Shown here piece by piece: positions 50,143-57,828 of a stretch of 64,000 nucleotides of DNA; the first letter of the stretch is position 1, and each line of letters opens with the position of its first letter. The stretch is taken from positions 1,674,001-1,738,000 of the forward strand of contig NZ_JNCK01000001.1 of assembly GCF_000731955.1 (NCBI RefSeq). The letters are read 5' to 3'. A program made the translations under genes and the position numbers. The notes beneath the pieces are model-generated. The model ran no database searches. It saw only the letters and a program-made list of their open reading frames with translations, and was not told where the DNA came from. The stretch comes from Halomonas zincidurans B6 (GTDB lineage Bacteria > Pseudomonadota > Gammaproteobacteria > Pseudomonadales > Halomonadaceae).

Positions 50143-50670
50143 TCAGTGTTTGTCCTTCAACGTGCGCAGCACGTCGAAGGGGCTCGCGGGCGCCGCTTCC
50201 GAAGTCTCGCTGGCGTCACCGCTGACCAGCTGGTCCCGCGAGACGGCGCAATGCGCCTCGTCGTGATAGACCACCTGCGGCAGACTGAGGATGATTTCGT
50301 CCTCGAGTACGGGCAGCAAGTCAAGCTGTTCGTCTTCCACCAGTACCGGCTCGTAATCGCCGGGCAGTGTTGCCGCCAGCGCATCGCTGGTGACCATTCC
50401 CAGCAGCCAGTGGCTGTCGATGGCCACCGGCATCGGCTCCAGGCAGCGCCGGCAGGCGAGCTGCACGTCGGCCTTGAGCCAGCCTTCGATGTAACGCCGC
50501 CCCTGGGCGTCGAGGTCGAACTGCAGGGTCACTTCGCAGTCGCCCTGCTGAACGCCGGCCTCCTCGGCCAGGCGCGGCAACGCCGCTAGCGACATCAGCC
50601 CCTCGAGGCGTTGTCCGTTGGCGGCCAGCCGGTAGGGTTCGACCTGTGCGGGAAGTCTAGTGCTCATCAT
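50143..50670 (-). CDS. yceD: YceD/DUF177 protein (23S rRNA accumulation)
   Basis: A 175-residue protein of the YceD family, reported to help 23S rRNA accumulate. Visible signatures are STRLPAQVEPYRLAANG at the start, the CRRCLEP cysteines (about 98-101), VEDEQLDLLPVLEDEIILSLP and a C-terminal FDVLRTLKDK. Two adjacent ATGs (50670, 50667) are possible and no Shine-Dalgarno is seen. The consensus promoter just upstream would start the mRNA within a few bases of the ATG. It is the first gene of the rpmF-plsX-fab unit. Confidence 0.92.
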   Translation of the reverse strand: MMSTRLPAQVEPYRLAANGQRLEGLMSLAALPRLAEEAGVQQGDCEVTLQFDLDAQGRRYIEGWLKADVQLACRRCLEPMPVAIDSHWLLGMVTSDALAATLPGDYEPVLVEDEQLDLLPVLEDEIILSLPQVVYHDEAHCAVSRDQLVSGDASETSEAAPASPFDVLRTLKDKH

Positions 50671-50679
50671 AGGCGCGCA

Positions 50680-50708
50680 ATAATAGGGATTCCCCCGGTG
50701 GCTGTCAA
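50680..50708 (-). promoter_or_regulatory. Strong sigma-70 promoter of yceD-rpmF-plsX-fab
   Basis: On the minus strand TTGACA (50708-50703), 17 bases, then TATTAT (50685-50680): 11 of 12 consensus positions with ideal spacing, the best promoter seen in the window. The expected start is near 50673, only about three to six bases before the yceD ATG. Confidence 0.8.
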
Positions 50709-50809
50709 AGTGCGCGTCGTGCCTGTGTACAGCAAGCCCCACGACGCGGCAGACTAGCGACTCAAGCCCGCCACGACAAGATTCAAGTCCACAGCACAAG
50801 AGAGTTGCC

Positions 50810-50967
50810 TTGACTCGCCTGGTTCTCGCTTCCAATTCGCGCTGGCGACGCCAGTTGCTCGACCGGCTCGACCTCGCCTACAGCTGGGAGAGCCCGACAT
50901 CGACGAGCGACGCCATCCCGGCGAGAGCGCCGAGACGCTCGCCGCCGGCACCGCTCAGGGCAGTTGA
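50810..50967 (+). pseudogene. Truncated, frameshifted maf-family gene (YceF-type nucleotide pyrophosphatase)
   Basis: From the TTG at 50810 the frame reads MTRLVLASNSRWRRQLLDRL, the N-terminus of Maf proteins (LVLASNSPxRRxLL). After SWESP (near 50893) the frame must shift by one base to continue as DIDERRHPGESAETL, which is also Maf-like, until a TGA at 50965-50967. About 50 of the usual 190-200 codons remain. The rest is gone and the fragment runs into the 3' end of sppA (overlap from 50955). maf next to yceD and rpmF is normal in gammaproteobacteria, so this is a decayed resident gene. The frameshift could be a sequencing error, but the truncation could not. Confidence 0.8.
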
Positions 50968-52022
50968 TAGCGGACCGGCGAAGCGGCACTGGGCAGCCCC
51001 AGCCACTGCGCGGCGACACGCCCGAACTGGCGCGTCAGGCGCTCGAACGGATCCAGGCCGGGGGTATAGTCCTTGACCCGCACCTCGCCGAAGCGTTCGC
51101 GGGACAGCTCGTCGACGCTCTTGAGACCATCGATCAATCCCAGCCGCTGCGCCTGTTCGCCGGTCCAGATCAGTCCCGAGAACAGCCGCGGGTCGTCGGC
51201 CAGACGCTCGCCGCGACCGGCCTTGACATCGTCGATGAACTGCCGATGGGTGGTCTCGAGCACCTGCTGCCAGAAGCGACGCTGATCGGGCTCGATGGGA
51301 CTGAAGGGGTCGAGGAAGGCCTTGTTCTCGCCGGCGGTGAACACGCGCCGCTCGATGCCCAGCCTGTCGATCGCCTCCTGCAGGCCGAAGCTGGCCTGTA
51401 TCACGCCGATCGAGCCGACCAGACTGGCCGGCGCGGCATAGATCTCGCGGGCGCCGGCGGCGATGTAATAGGCACCGCTCGCGCCGATATCCTCGATCAC
51501 CGCATAGATCGGCTTGGCGCCTTGCTGCTGAAGCCGACGCAGCTCGGCGTAGACGCGTTGCGACTGCACCGGGCTGCCCCCGGGGCTGTTGATCTTCAGC
51601 ACGATCGCGCTGACGGCGGAATCCTCCCAGGCGCGTCGCAGCCCCTCGATGACCCGCTCGGCGCTCGCCTCGCCCTGGGCGTCGATGACGCCCTCGACGC
51701 GCACCACGCCCAGCAGCGGCCCGGCCGGGGCGGGCTTGTCGGCGACGAAGAACAGCCCATAGACCGTGAGCGACAAGGAAGCCAGGATCAGCGCCGCAAA
51801 GAACAAGCGGAAGAACAGCTTCCAGCGCCGCGACCGACGCTGCTCGGTGAGCACGCCGGACATCCAGCGATCCATCATCTCCAACTGCTGCAAGCGCTGT
51901 CGCTCGCGCAGGGCATCGGCATCCTCGCCCTCGGCCACCGGCCGATCGCTCACCCGATGCCGTTGCCCCGGCGGCACCTCGGGGCCCTGGGTCCATTCGT
52001 CGTAGCGCTTGTCGTCACTCAT
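50955..52022 (-). CDS. sppA: Signal peptide peptidase SppA-type (S49) protease
   Basis: Inner-membrane serine/lysine protease that degrades cleaved signal peptides. The 355-residue protein has one TM helix at about 72-92, NSPGGSPVQSQRVY, the catalytic Ser in DIGASGAYYIAAG, SLVGSIGVI, and the Lys in GENKAFLDPFSP. This is the short, single-S49-domain form common in Pseudomonas and Halomonas. It overlaps the HAD gene by eight bases, and its end coincides with the deletion edge of the maf pseudogene. Confidence 0.94.
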   Translation of the reverse strand: MSDDKRYDEWTQGPEVPPGQRHRVSDRPVAEGEDADALRERQRLQQLEMMDRWMSGVLTEQRRSRRWKLFFRLFFAALILASLSLTVYGLFFVADKPAPAGPLLGVVRVEGVIDAQGEASAERVIEGLRRAWEDSAVSAIVLKINSPGGSPVQSQRVYAELRRLQQQGAKPIYAVIEDIGASGAYYIAAGAREIYAAPASLVGSIGVIQASFGLQEAIDRLGIERRVFTAGENKAFLDPFSPIEPDQRRFWQQVLETTHRQFIDDVKAGRGERLADDPRLFSGLIWTGEQAQRLGLIDGLKSVDELSRERFGEVRVKDYTPGLDPFERLTRQFGRVAAQWLGLPSAASPVRYQLP

Positions 52023-52749
52023 CGCAGACTCCCGTTTCCATCACGCCCGAACCGACCGAATCGGCGTCCGCATGCAGCCAGTCGATGACCTCGGCGAAAC
52101 ACGTCGCGGTATGGATCGGCTCACAGGCCGCCAGGCGCTCCCGTGAATGCACGCCGTAGGTAACGGCCAGTCGATCCATGCCCAATGTACGCGCCATTTG
52201 CATGTCGTATTCGGTATCGCCGACCATCAGCGCCGCGCCCGGCTCGACCCCGAGTTCGGCAAGCAGTTCCCGGAGCATCCGCGGGTCGGGCTTCGAACAC
52301 GTCTCGTCGGCGGTGCGGCTGGCGTGAAACCAGTCGCGACTGCCCGTCGAGGCCAATGCCCGGTCGAGCCCGCGCCGGCTCTTGCCGGTCGCCACGGCCA
52401 GCTTCAACTGCTCGGCGCCACGCAACCGAGCGATCCCCGTCTCGACACCGGGAAAGAATGCTGTAGGCACCTGATCGGCGCTGACGAAATGACCCGAATA
52501 GCGCTGGCGAAGCGCCTCGGCCTGGTCCGACCCGAGCCATGGGTACAGCCGGGCGATCGCCTCCGGCAGCCCCAGGCCGATGATGTCGCGAATGCTGTCG
52601 CGACTCAGCGCCGGACAGCCGACGTCACGCGCGCCCGCCTGCATGCAGGCGACGATGCGCGCCTCGGAATCCACCAGCGTGCCGTCCCAATCGAAGATCA
52701 CCATCTGATAACGCAAGTCATGCCCTCCCCGCTGCTGATTGCCGCTCAC
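52015..52749 (-). CDS. HAD-family phosphatase (phosphoglycolate-phosphatase-like)
   Basis: A 244-residue haloacid dehalogenase hydrolase: motif I VIFDWDGTLVDSE, motif II VATGKSRRGL, motif III CSKPDPRML and motif IV GDTEYDMQMA. A substrate cannot be told. The GTG at 52749 overlaps the rluC stop as GTGA; an internal TTG about 33 bases later has a better ribosome site (GGGGAGGG) and could be the real start. The rluC-HAD-sppA order is as in Pseudomonas. Confidence 0.9.
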   Translation of the reverse strand: MSGNQQRGGHDLRYQMVIFDWDGTLVDSEARIVACMQAGARDVGCPALSRDSIRDIIGLGLPEAIARLYPWLGSDQAEALRQRYSGHFVSADQVPTAFFPGVETGIARLRGAEQLKLAVATGKSRRGLDRALASTGSRDWFHASRTADETCSKPDPRMLRELLAELGVEPGAALMVGDTEYDMQMARTLGMDRLAVTYGVHSRERLAACEPIHTATCFAEVIDWLHADADSVGSGVMETGVCDE

Positions 52750-53702
52750 CGGTCATCGGCCTGGTCGCGCGCCCGGGCGAGCACGCCTTCGAGATCATCG
52801 CCCAGCGGCGCGCGGATGCGTACCGGCCGGCCGCTGCTGGGCTCGGGAAATTCCAGCGAGGCGGCATGCAGGAACAATCTCTCGAGTCCCAGCCGGGCCG
52901 CCAGCTGATGACTCTGGCGACGGCCATACTTGTCGTCGCCGAGCAGCGGGAAACCGGCGTGCGCGGCGTGCACGCGGATCTGATGGGTGCGCCCGGTGAC
53001 CGGCTCGGCCTCGATCAGCGTCACCCCCGGCAGGGTTTCGCGCACCGCGAAGCGCGTGCGCGCGACCTTGCCGTCGGGATCGACCCGCACCCGCCGCTCG
53101 CCGTTGCCGGCGTCGAAGCGGTCGAGCCGGGCGCTGACGAAATCGCGGCGCACCGGCCAGCGCCCCTGCACCAGCGCCAGATAGCGCTTGTCCATCTTGT
53201 GCTGCTTGAGCGCCGCATTGAGCGTGAGCAGCGCCGGGCGCGACTTGGCCAACAGCAGGCAACCGGAGGTGTCGCGGTCGAGCCGATGCACCAGCTCGAG
53301 AAACTCGAGATCGTCGCGCACCTGACGCAATGCCTCAATCAAGCCGATCTTGACGCCACTGCCACCGTGCACGGGCAGCCCCGAGGGCTTGTTGATCACC
53401 AACCAACCCGGGCCCTCGACGAGCACGCTGCCGGCCAGCAGGTTGCGCAGGTTGTCGCTGACTTCGCGCACCGCTTCCTCGGGGGCCATGCGCAACGGCG
53501 GAATACGCACCCGGTCGCCTTCGGCCAGGCGATAGTCGGCCTTGATGCGTTTCTTGTTGACCCGCACCTCGCCCTTGCGAACGATGCGGTAGACCAGGGT
53601 GCGCGGGACCCCCTTGAGGCGCGTGTGCAGGAAGTTGTCGATACGTTGTCCCGCGTGGGCCGCGGTTATCTCGACCCATTGAATGTCACGCCCTTCGGCC
53701 AT
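52746..53702 (-). CDS. rluC: Ribosomal large subunit pseudouridine synthase C
   Basis: Makes pseudouridines 955, 2504 and 2580 of 23S rRNA. The 318-residue protein has an N-terminal S4 domain (GQRIDNFLHTRLKGVPRTL, VRKGEVRVNKKR) and the catalytic Asp in HRLDRDTSGCLL, then TGRTHQIRVH. The ATG at 53702 (AGGGGGG upstream) fits the family start; extra in-frame codons reach 53774. It is divergent from rne, as in most gammaproteobacteria. Confidence 0.95.
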   Translation of the reverse strand: MAEGRDIQWVEITAAHAGQRIDNFLHTRLKGVPRTLVYRIVRKGEVRVNKKRIKADYRLAEGDRVRIPPLRMAPEEAVREVSDNLRNLLAGSVLVEGPGWLVINKPSGLPVHGGSGVKIGLIEALRQVRDDLEFLELVHRLDRDTSGCLLLAKSRPALLTLNAALKQHKMDKRYLALVQGRWPVRRDFVSARLDRFDAGNGERRVRVDPDGKVARTRFAVRETLPGVTLIEAEPVTGRTHQIRVHAAHAGFPLLGDDKYGRRQSHQLAARLGLERLFLHAASLEFPEPSSGRPVRIRAPLGDDLEGVLARARDQADDR

Positions 53703-53812
53703 TCGGCCCCCTATCTCGTCGCCCATCTCGTCGCCCACCGTGGCCAGCCGGCAATCACCCGACCCGCCGCGCAAAGGGCCATTCTAACCCAACGATGCCG
53801 GCTCAGGGTCAA

Positions 53813-53841
53813 TTGCTGCTCCGTCGCTTTGCTGTTATATT
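53813..53841 (+). promoter_or_regulatory. Candidate sigma-70 promoter of rne
   Basis: TTGCTG (53813-53818), 17 bases, TATATT (53836-53841). The -10 is good, the -35 fair and the spacing ideal. The start would be near 53848, about 580 nt upstream of the rne ATG. Confidence 0.55.
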
Positions 53842-53854
53842 CCCAAATCGCTCG

Positions 53855-53876
53855 AACAGGCTGTCAGGCCTGTTTT
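53855..53876 (+). promoter_or_regulatory. Terminator-like hairpin at the 5' end of the rne leader
   Basis: AACAGGC (53855-53861) pairs perfectly with GCCTGTT (53868-53874), and four T end at 53876. It would form within about ten bases of the predicted rne start, so it could cap the 5' end against RNase E or end early transcripts. Confidence 0.45.
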
Positions 53877-54426
53877 CAGCGCCTGCACGACCCGCACGCA
53901 GGCCGGAGCGACAAACACGGCGACAGGGCCATGCCTTGCGCCATGCAGTGAAAAGCGAAAAGACGACGCCACGCCCGAGCCCGGGTCGATCCCACCAAGA
54001 CAGGGAAGGCCGCGCGCCACGGGGATTACCAACACCGTGCCGGAGGCCGGCGTCGGCGAATCGAACAATGCCAGGTGTCTGGCGGTTGTCCGCAGGGCCG
54101 GACGGGGAGCATCAATTACCCACCGAGACATGTCCTGTCGCCGCCGCGTACTCAACATGATCTTGCAGCGACGCGCTTTATCGTCGCTGACGACGCACAC
54201 TCGACATGCGCTGAGCACAGCACGAGCAAGAAGCGATTCGCCGTCGCCGACGCACAAGGAATCGCTGGTTAGATCGACGTGTGGAGACGGTGCGCCGCGT
54301 ACCACGCCGAGGCAAGGAGTCTAGCAACCTCCTCCCGGCGCCCGGCGCGCCGCACCGCCCACACCGACATTGCAGCAGCGTTGTCCCCAGGCCCGCCTAC
54401 CGGTGCGAGCCAACTAGCGAGACAAC

Positions 54427-57400
54427 ATGAAACGGATGCTCATCAATGCGACCCAGCCCGAAGAGCTGCGCGTCGCGCTTGTCGATGGACAACGCCTGTA
54501 CGATCTGGATATCGAATCCGGCGCCCGAGAACAGAAGAAAGCCAACATCTATCGCGGCAAGATCACCCGCGTGGAGCCTTCCCTGGAAGCCGCCTTCGTC
54601 GATTTCGGCGCCGAGCGTCACGGCTTCCTGCCGCTCAAGGAAATCTCCCGCGAGTACTTCAGCAAGGAGCCCTCCGGTCGCCCCAACATCAAGGAAGTGA
54701 TCAAGGAAGGCCAGGAAGTCATCGTCCAGGTCGACAAGGAGGAGCGCGGCAGCAAAGGTGCCGCGCTGACCACCTTCATCAGCCTGGCCGGGCGCTTCCT
54801 GGTGCTGATGCCCAACAATCCGCGTGCCGGCGGCATCTCGCGGCGCATCGAGGGCGAGGAGCGCAGCCAGCTCAAGGACACCATGGCGCAACTCACGCTG
54901 CCCGACAAGGTGGGCGTGATCGTGCGCACCGCGGGCATCGGGCGTAGCGCCGAAGAGCTGCAGTGGGATCTCGACTACCTGGTCCAGGTCTGGGAAGCAA
55001 TCACCGAAGAAGCCGTCAAGCGCTCCGCCCCCTTCCTGATCTATCGTGAGTCCAACGTGATCATCCGCGCCATGCGCGATTACCTGCGCCAGGACATCGG
55101 CGAGGTGCTGATCGACAGTCCCGAGATCCACCAGGAGGCGCTGGGCTTCATTCGCCAGGTGATGCCCTCCTATCAGCAGAAGATTAAGCTCTACGCCGAC
55201 GACGTGCCGCTGTTCTCGCGCTTCCAGATCGAGAGCCAGATCGAGACTGCCTATCAGCGCGAGGTCAAGTTGCCGTCCGGCGGCTCGGTGGTCATCGACC
55301 ACACCGAGGCGCTGGTGTCCATCGACATCAACTCGGCACGCGCCACCCGCGGCAGCGACATCGAAGAAACCGCGCTGCAGACCAACTCCGAGGCTGCCGA
55401 CGAGATCGCCCGCCAGTTGCGCCTGCGCGACATCGGCGGCCTGGTGGTCATCGACTTCATCGACATGGGCCCGGCGCGCAACCAGCGCGACGTCGAGAAC
55501 CGCATGCGCGACGCCCTCAAGCTCGACCGCGCCCGGGTGCAGATCGGCCGCATCTCGCGCTTCGGCCTGATGGAGATGTCGCGTCAGCGCCTGCGCCCCT
55601 CGCTGGGCGAAACCAGCGGCGTGGTCTGCCCGCGCTGCGACGGCCAGGGCACCATTCGCGATGTCCGCTCGATATCGCTGTCGATCATGCGTCTGATCGA
55701 AGAGGAGGCGATGAAGGAGCGCAGCGCGCAGATCCGCGCCATCCTGCCGGTCCCGGTCGCCACCTACCTGCTCAACGAGAAGCGCAGCACCCTCGCCGAC
55801 ATCGAGCGGCGTCAGGAGGTCAAGGTCGTCCTGTTGCCGAGCCCGGACATGGATACCCCGCACTACGACGTCCAGCGCCTGCGCGACGACCATATCGACG
55901 ACGAGGACGAGGCCAGGTCAAGCTTCGAGCTCTCCACCGAGAGCGAAGTCGGCAAGGAGCCCGACCTGTCGCTCGCCAAGCCCATCCAGCGTACCGAAGC
56001 GGCCGTCAAGTCCGTGGCGCATACCGCACCCGCGCCCTCCTCGCTGCAGCAACCGCCGGAGACCGCCGCCACCTCCACGCCGGCGCCCCCGGCAACTCCC
56101 GTCGAGATCGCCCCGGCGGGACTCGTGTCGCGCTTCATCAAGGGCCTCGGCAAGCTGATCGGCAGTTCCGAAGAAGAGGCCGCCGCGGACCGTCGCCGAG
56201 CCCACGTTGAAGCGCGCCCTGACAAGAGCGTCACCCAGCAGCCCAGCGACGCGAGCGCCAACGACGGCGACACACGCAATCAACGCCGCAATAACGGCAA
56301 CCGCCGGCGGCGCCCGGAAGGCAGCGACAATCGCAACGATACGCGCAGCGACAAAAGCGGCGCCAATGCGCCTTCTCCGGACAACGGCAACGAGCGCAGC
56401 GCCAATGCCGGCCGAAACGCCAATCGCAAGCCCGCCGCGCGCCAGGAGCGCACGGCTACGGACGAGAGCGCACGGCGTGGCGACAAGCCCGACAGCAAGC
56501 GCAGGAGCGAGGCCAAGGGTGAGCGTTCGCGCGGCGACAAGTCCAGCGATGCCAAGCAGGCCGAGGCCAAGGGTCGCGACACTGCCAAGCCCGCCGAGGG
56601 CAGCAACAAGCGCGGCACCGCCGACCAGCCCAGCGATACCGACCAGTCCGCCAACCTCGACAAGCGCAGCAGCACCGAAGGCACGGCCAAGACCGAGGCT
56701 GACGGCAAGCCCCAGCGTACCCGAAACAATCCACGCCAGCGCAGCCGCAAGCATGCCCTGAACCCGGCCGCGATCGCCGAGCAGGAGCGGTTACAGGCCG
56801 AAGCCGAGCAGTCGCAGGACGTGGAGCAGTCGCAGGACGCGGAAGAGTCGATCCAGGCGCCGGCGGACTCGCCCGTCGCCGCCCATGACGCCGCGCCGGT
56901 GAACCAGGTCGACGGCGATGCTCAGCCGGCACAGACACGTGTCGAAAACGCTGCAAGCACCGAGAGTGTCAAGCGCGCCGAAACAGCCGAGCAGGCGCCT
57001 GCGCCGCACACGGACGCCGAGCCGCAAGCCGTGCAGCCCGAGGCTGAAAAGCAGACCGCCGACGACCGCAACGCCACCGAGTCACCGGCAACCACGAGCG
57101 CCGATACCGGCAATCCCCCGGCAACCGCTCAAGAAAGCGAAACCAAGAGCGACGCTGCCCAGGCGGAGCCCAAGCGCACGAGATCCCGGCGAGCGCAGCG
57201 CGCGTCGCAAGCCGACACGACCGACGTCACCAGCGAACCGGGCGCCGAGGAGCGTTCAGCAGACGCGACACCGGCTGATACTTCGTCGGCGCCGACGGCC
57301 GACGAGACCGCAGCGGTCCCGGCTGCGGCCGATCGGGAGGAAGCGGCGCTCGCCGACGATGCGCAATCGGCAACCGACCAGGACGCCTCCCAGGCCCCGG

Positions 57401-57573
57401 AGCAAGCGACGCAGGCTGATGCCGATCAGCGCCAGGCGCCCGGCGGCGAGACCACGGGCAGCGCCGCCGACGCCGGTGAGCGCGCCGCACGTCGTCGTCA
57501 GCGCCGTCGTGCCCACAACGATCCGCGCCTGAAGCGTCACCAGGAGAGCGGCCAGACCGAAGACAGCTGCTAG
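54427..57573 (+). CDS. rne: Ribonuclease E
   Basis: Endonuclease and scaffold of the RNA degradosome. The 1048-residue protein starts MKRMLINATQPEELRVALVDG. The S1 domain spans about 37-120. The catalytic Asp residues are in SIDINSARATRG (about 300) and IDFIDMG (about 345), and the Zn-link cysteines are in CPRCDGQG (about 401). From about residue 500 it is a disordered arm rich in Arg/Asn, then Ala/Glu/Asp, ending in an Arg-rich RRRQRRRAHNDPRLKRH block that resembles the RNA-binding end of pseudomonad RNase E. The stop TAG (57571-57573) overlaps the left end of a MITE-like element. Confidence 0.97.
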   Translation: MKRMLINATQPEELRVALVDGQRLYDLDIESGAREQKKANIYRGKITRVEPSLEAAFVDFGAERHGFLPLKEISREYFSKEPSGRPNIKEVIKEGQEVIVQVDKEERGSKGAALTTFISLAGRFLVLMPNNPRAGGISRRIEGEERSQLKDTMAQLTLPDKVGVIVRTAGIGRSAEELQWDLDYLVQVWEAITEEAVKRSAPFLIYRESNVIIRAMRDYLRQDIGEVLIDSPEIHQEALGFIRQVMPSYQQKIKLYADDVPLFSRFQIESQIETAYQREVKLPSGGSVVIDHTEALVSIDINSARATRGSDIEETALQTNSEAADEIARQLRLRDIGGLVVIDFIDMGPARNQRDVENRMRDALKLDRARVQIGRISRFGLMEMSRQRLRPSLGETSGVVCPRCDGQGTIRDVRSISLSIMRLIEEEAMKERSAQIRAILPVPVATYLLNEKRSTLADIERRQEVKVVLLPSPDMDTPHYDVQRLRDDHIDDEDEARSSFELSTESEVGKEPDLSLAKPIQRTEAAVKSVAHTAPAPSSLQQPPETAATSTPAPPATPVEIAPAGLVSRFIKGLGKLIGSSEEEAAADRRRAHVEARPDKSVTQQPSDASANDGDTRNQRRNNGNRRRRPEGSDNRNDTRSDKSGANAPSPDNGNERSANAGRNANRKPAARQERTATDESARRGDKPDSKRRSEAKGERSRGDKSSDAKQAEAKGRDTAKPAEGSNKRGTADQPSDTDQSANLDKRSSTEGTAKTEADGKPQRTRNNPRQRSRKHALNPAAIAEQERLQAEAEQSQDVEQSQDAEESIQAPADSPVAAHDAAPVNQVDGDAQPAQTRVENAASTESVKRAETAEQAPAPHTDAEPQAVQPEAEKQTADDRNATESPATTSADTGNPPATAQESETKSDAAQAEPKRTRSRRAQRASQADTTDVTSEPGAEERSADATPADTSSAPTADETAAVPAAADREEAALADDAQSATDQDASQAPEQATQADADQRQAPGGETTGSAADAGERAARRRQRRRAHNDPRLKRHQESGQTEDSC

Positions 57574-57735
57574 CAGCCTGTCGGACTTAACGCTGATCTG
57601 CTGCGAAACCCGGGCTTTCGGCCAATTTCATTCGCTCTGATTCGTTAAATAGCGCGCTATTCGCCTCATCAGATCGATCAACTTGTCTCGAAATCCGCTT
57701 TTCTCGCGACGATCGGTCAAATCCGACAGACTGCT
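57572..57735. mobile_element. 164-bp MITE-like element with terminal inverted repeats
   Basis: The ends match as inverted repeats: AGCAGCCTGTCGGACTTAAC at the left (57572-57591) and its near-complement ending at 57735, 17 of 20 positions. The interior has a 14-bp palindrome AATAGCGCGCTATT and no transposase. The left end overlaps the rne stop codon, and the right end lies 24 bp before the rne terminator. No target-site duplication is clear. It may be a non-autonomous relative of a resident IS; the family is not recognised. Confidence 0.7.
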
Positions 57736-57759
57736 CGGGCGTTGGACGCCGAGCCGCAG

Positions 57760-57792
57760 AAAGCCCGCGACCTGATCGGTCGCGGGCTTTTT
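57760..57792 (+). terminator. Rho-independent terminator of rne (bidirectional)
   Basis: A perfect 13-bp G+C-rich stem (57760-57772 with 57778-57790) with a five-base loop runs into TTTTT (57788-57792). The complementary strand gives TTTCTG, so it can also serve the opposing aminopeptidase gene, whose stop is 37 bases away. Confidence 0.9.
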
Positions 57793-57828
57793 GGTGCCAT
57801 TCTCGGCGATTGCCGCGAAATCAGCTCA

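Larger units (their letters stand above)
53703..54426. other. rluC-rne intergenic region with long rne leader
   Basis: These 724 bases hold no credible gene. They carry the rne promoter at 53813-53841 and a leader of nearly 580 nt to the rne ATG. Long rne leaders let RNase E control its own mRNA in E. coli; I could not match the E. coli hp2 element here. A weak AGGAG/CTCCT inverted repeat lies at about 54314-54333. The opposite strand is open for 156 codons, but with no recognisable protein. Confidence 0.6.

Noticed and set aside
53835..54305. 156-codon minus-strand frame in the rne leader
   Set aside because: No ribosome site, no motif and atypical composition; more likely non-coding leader.
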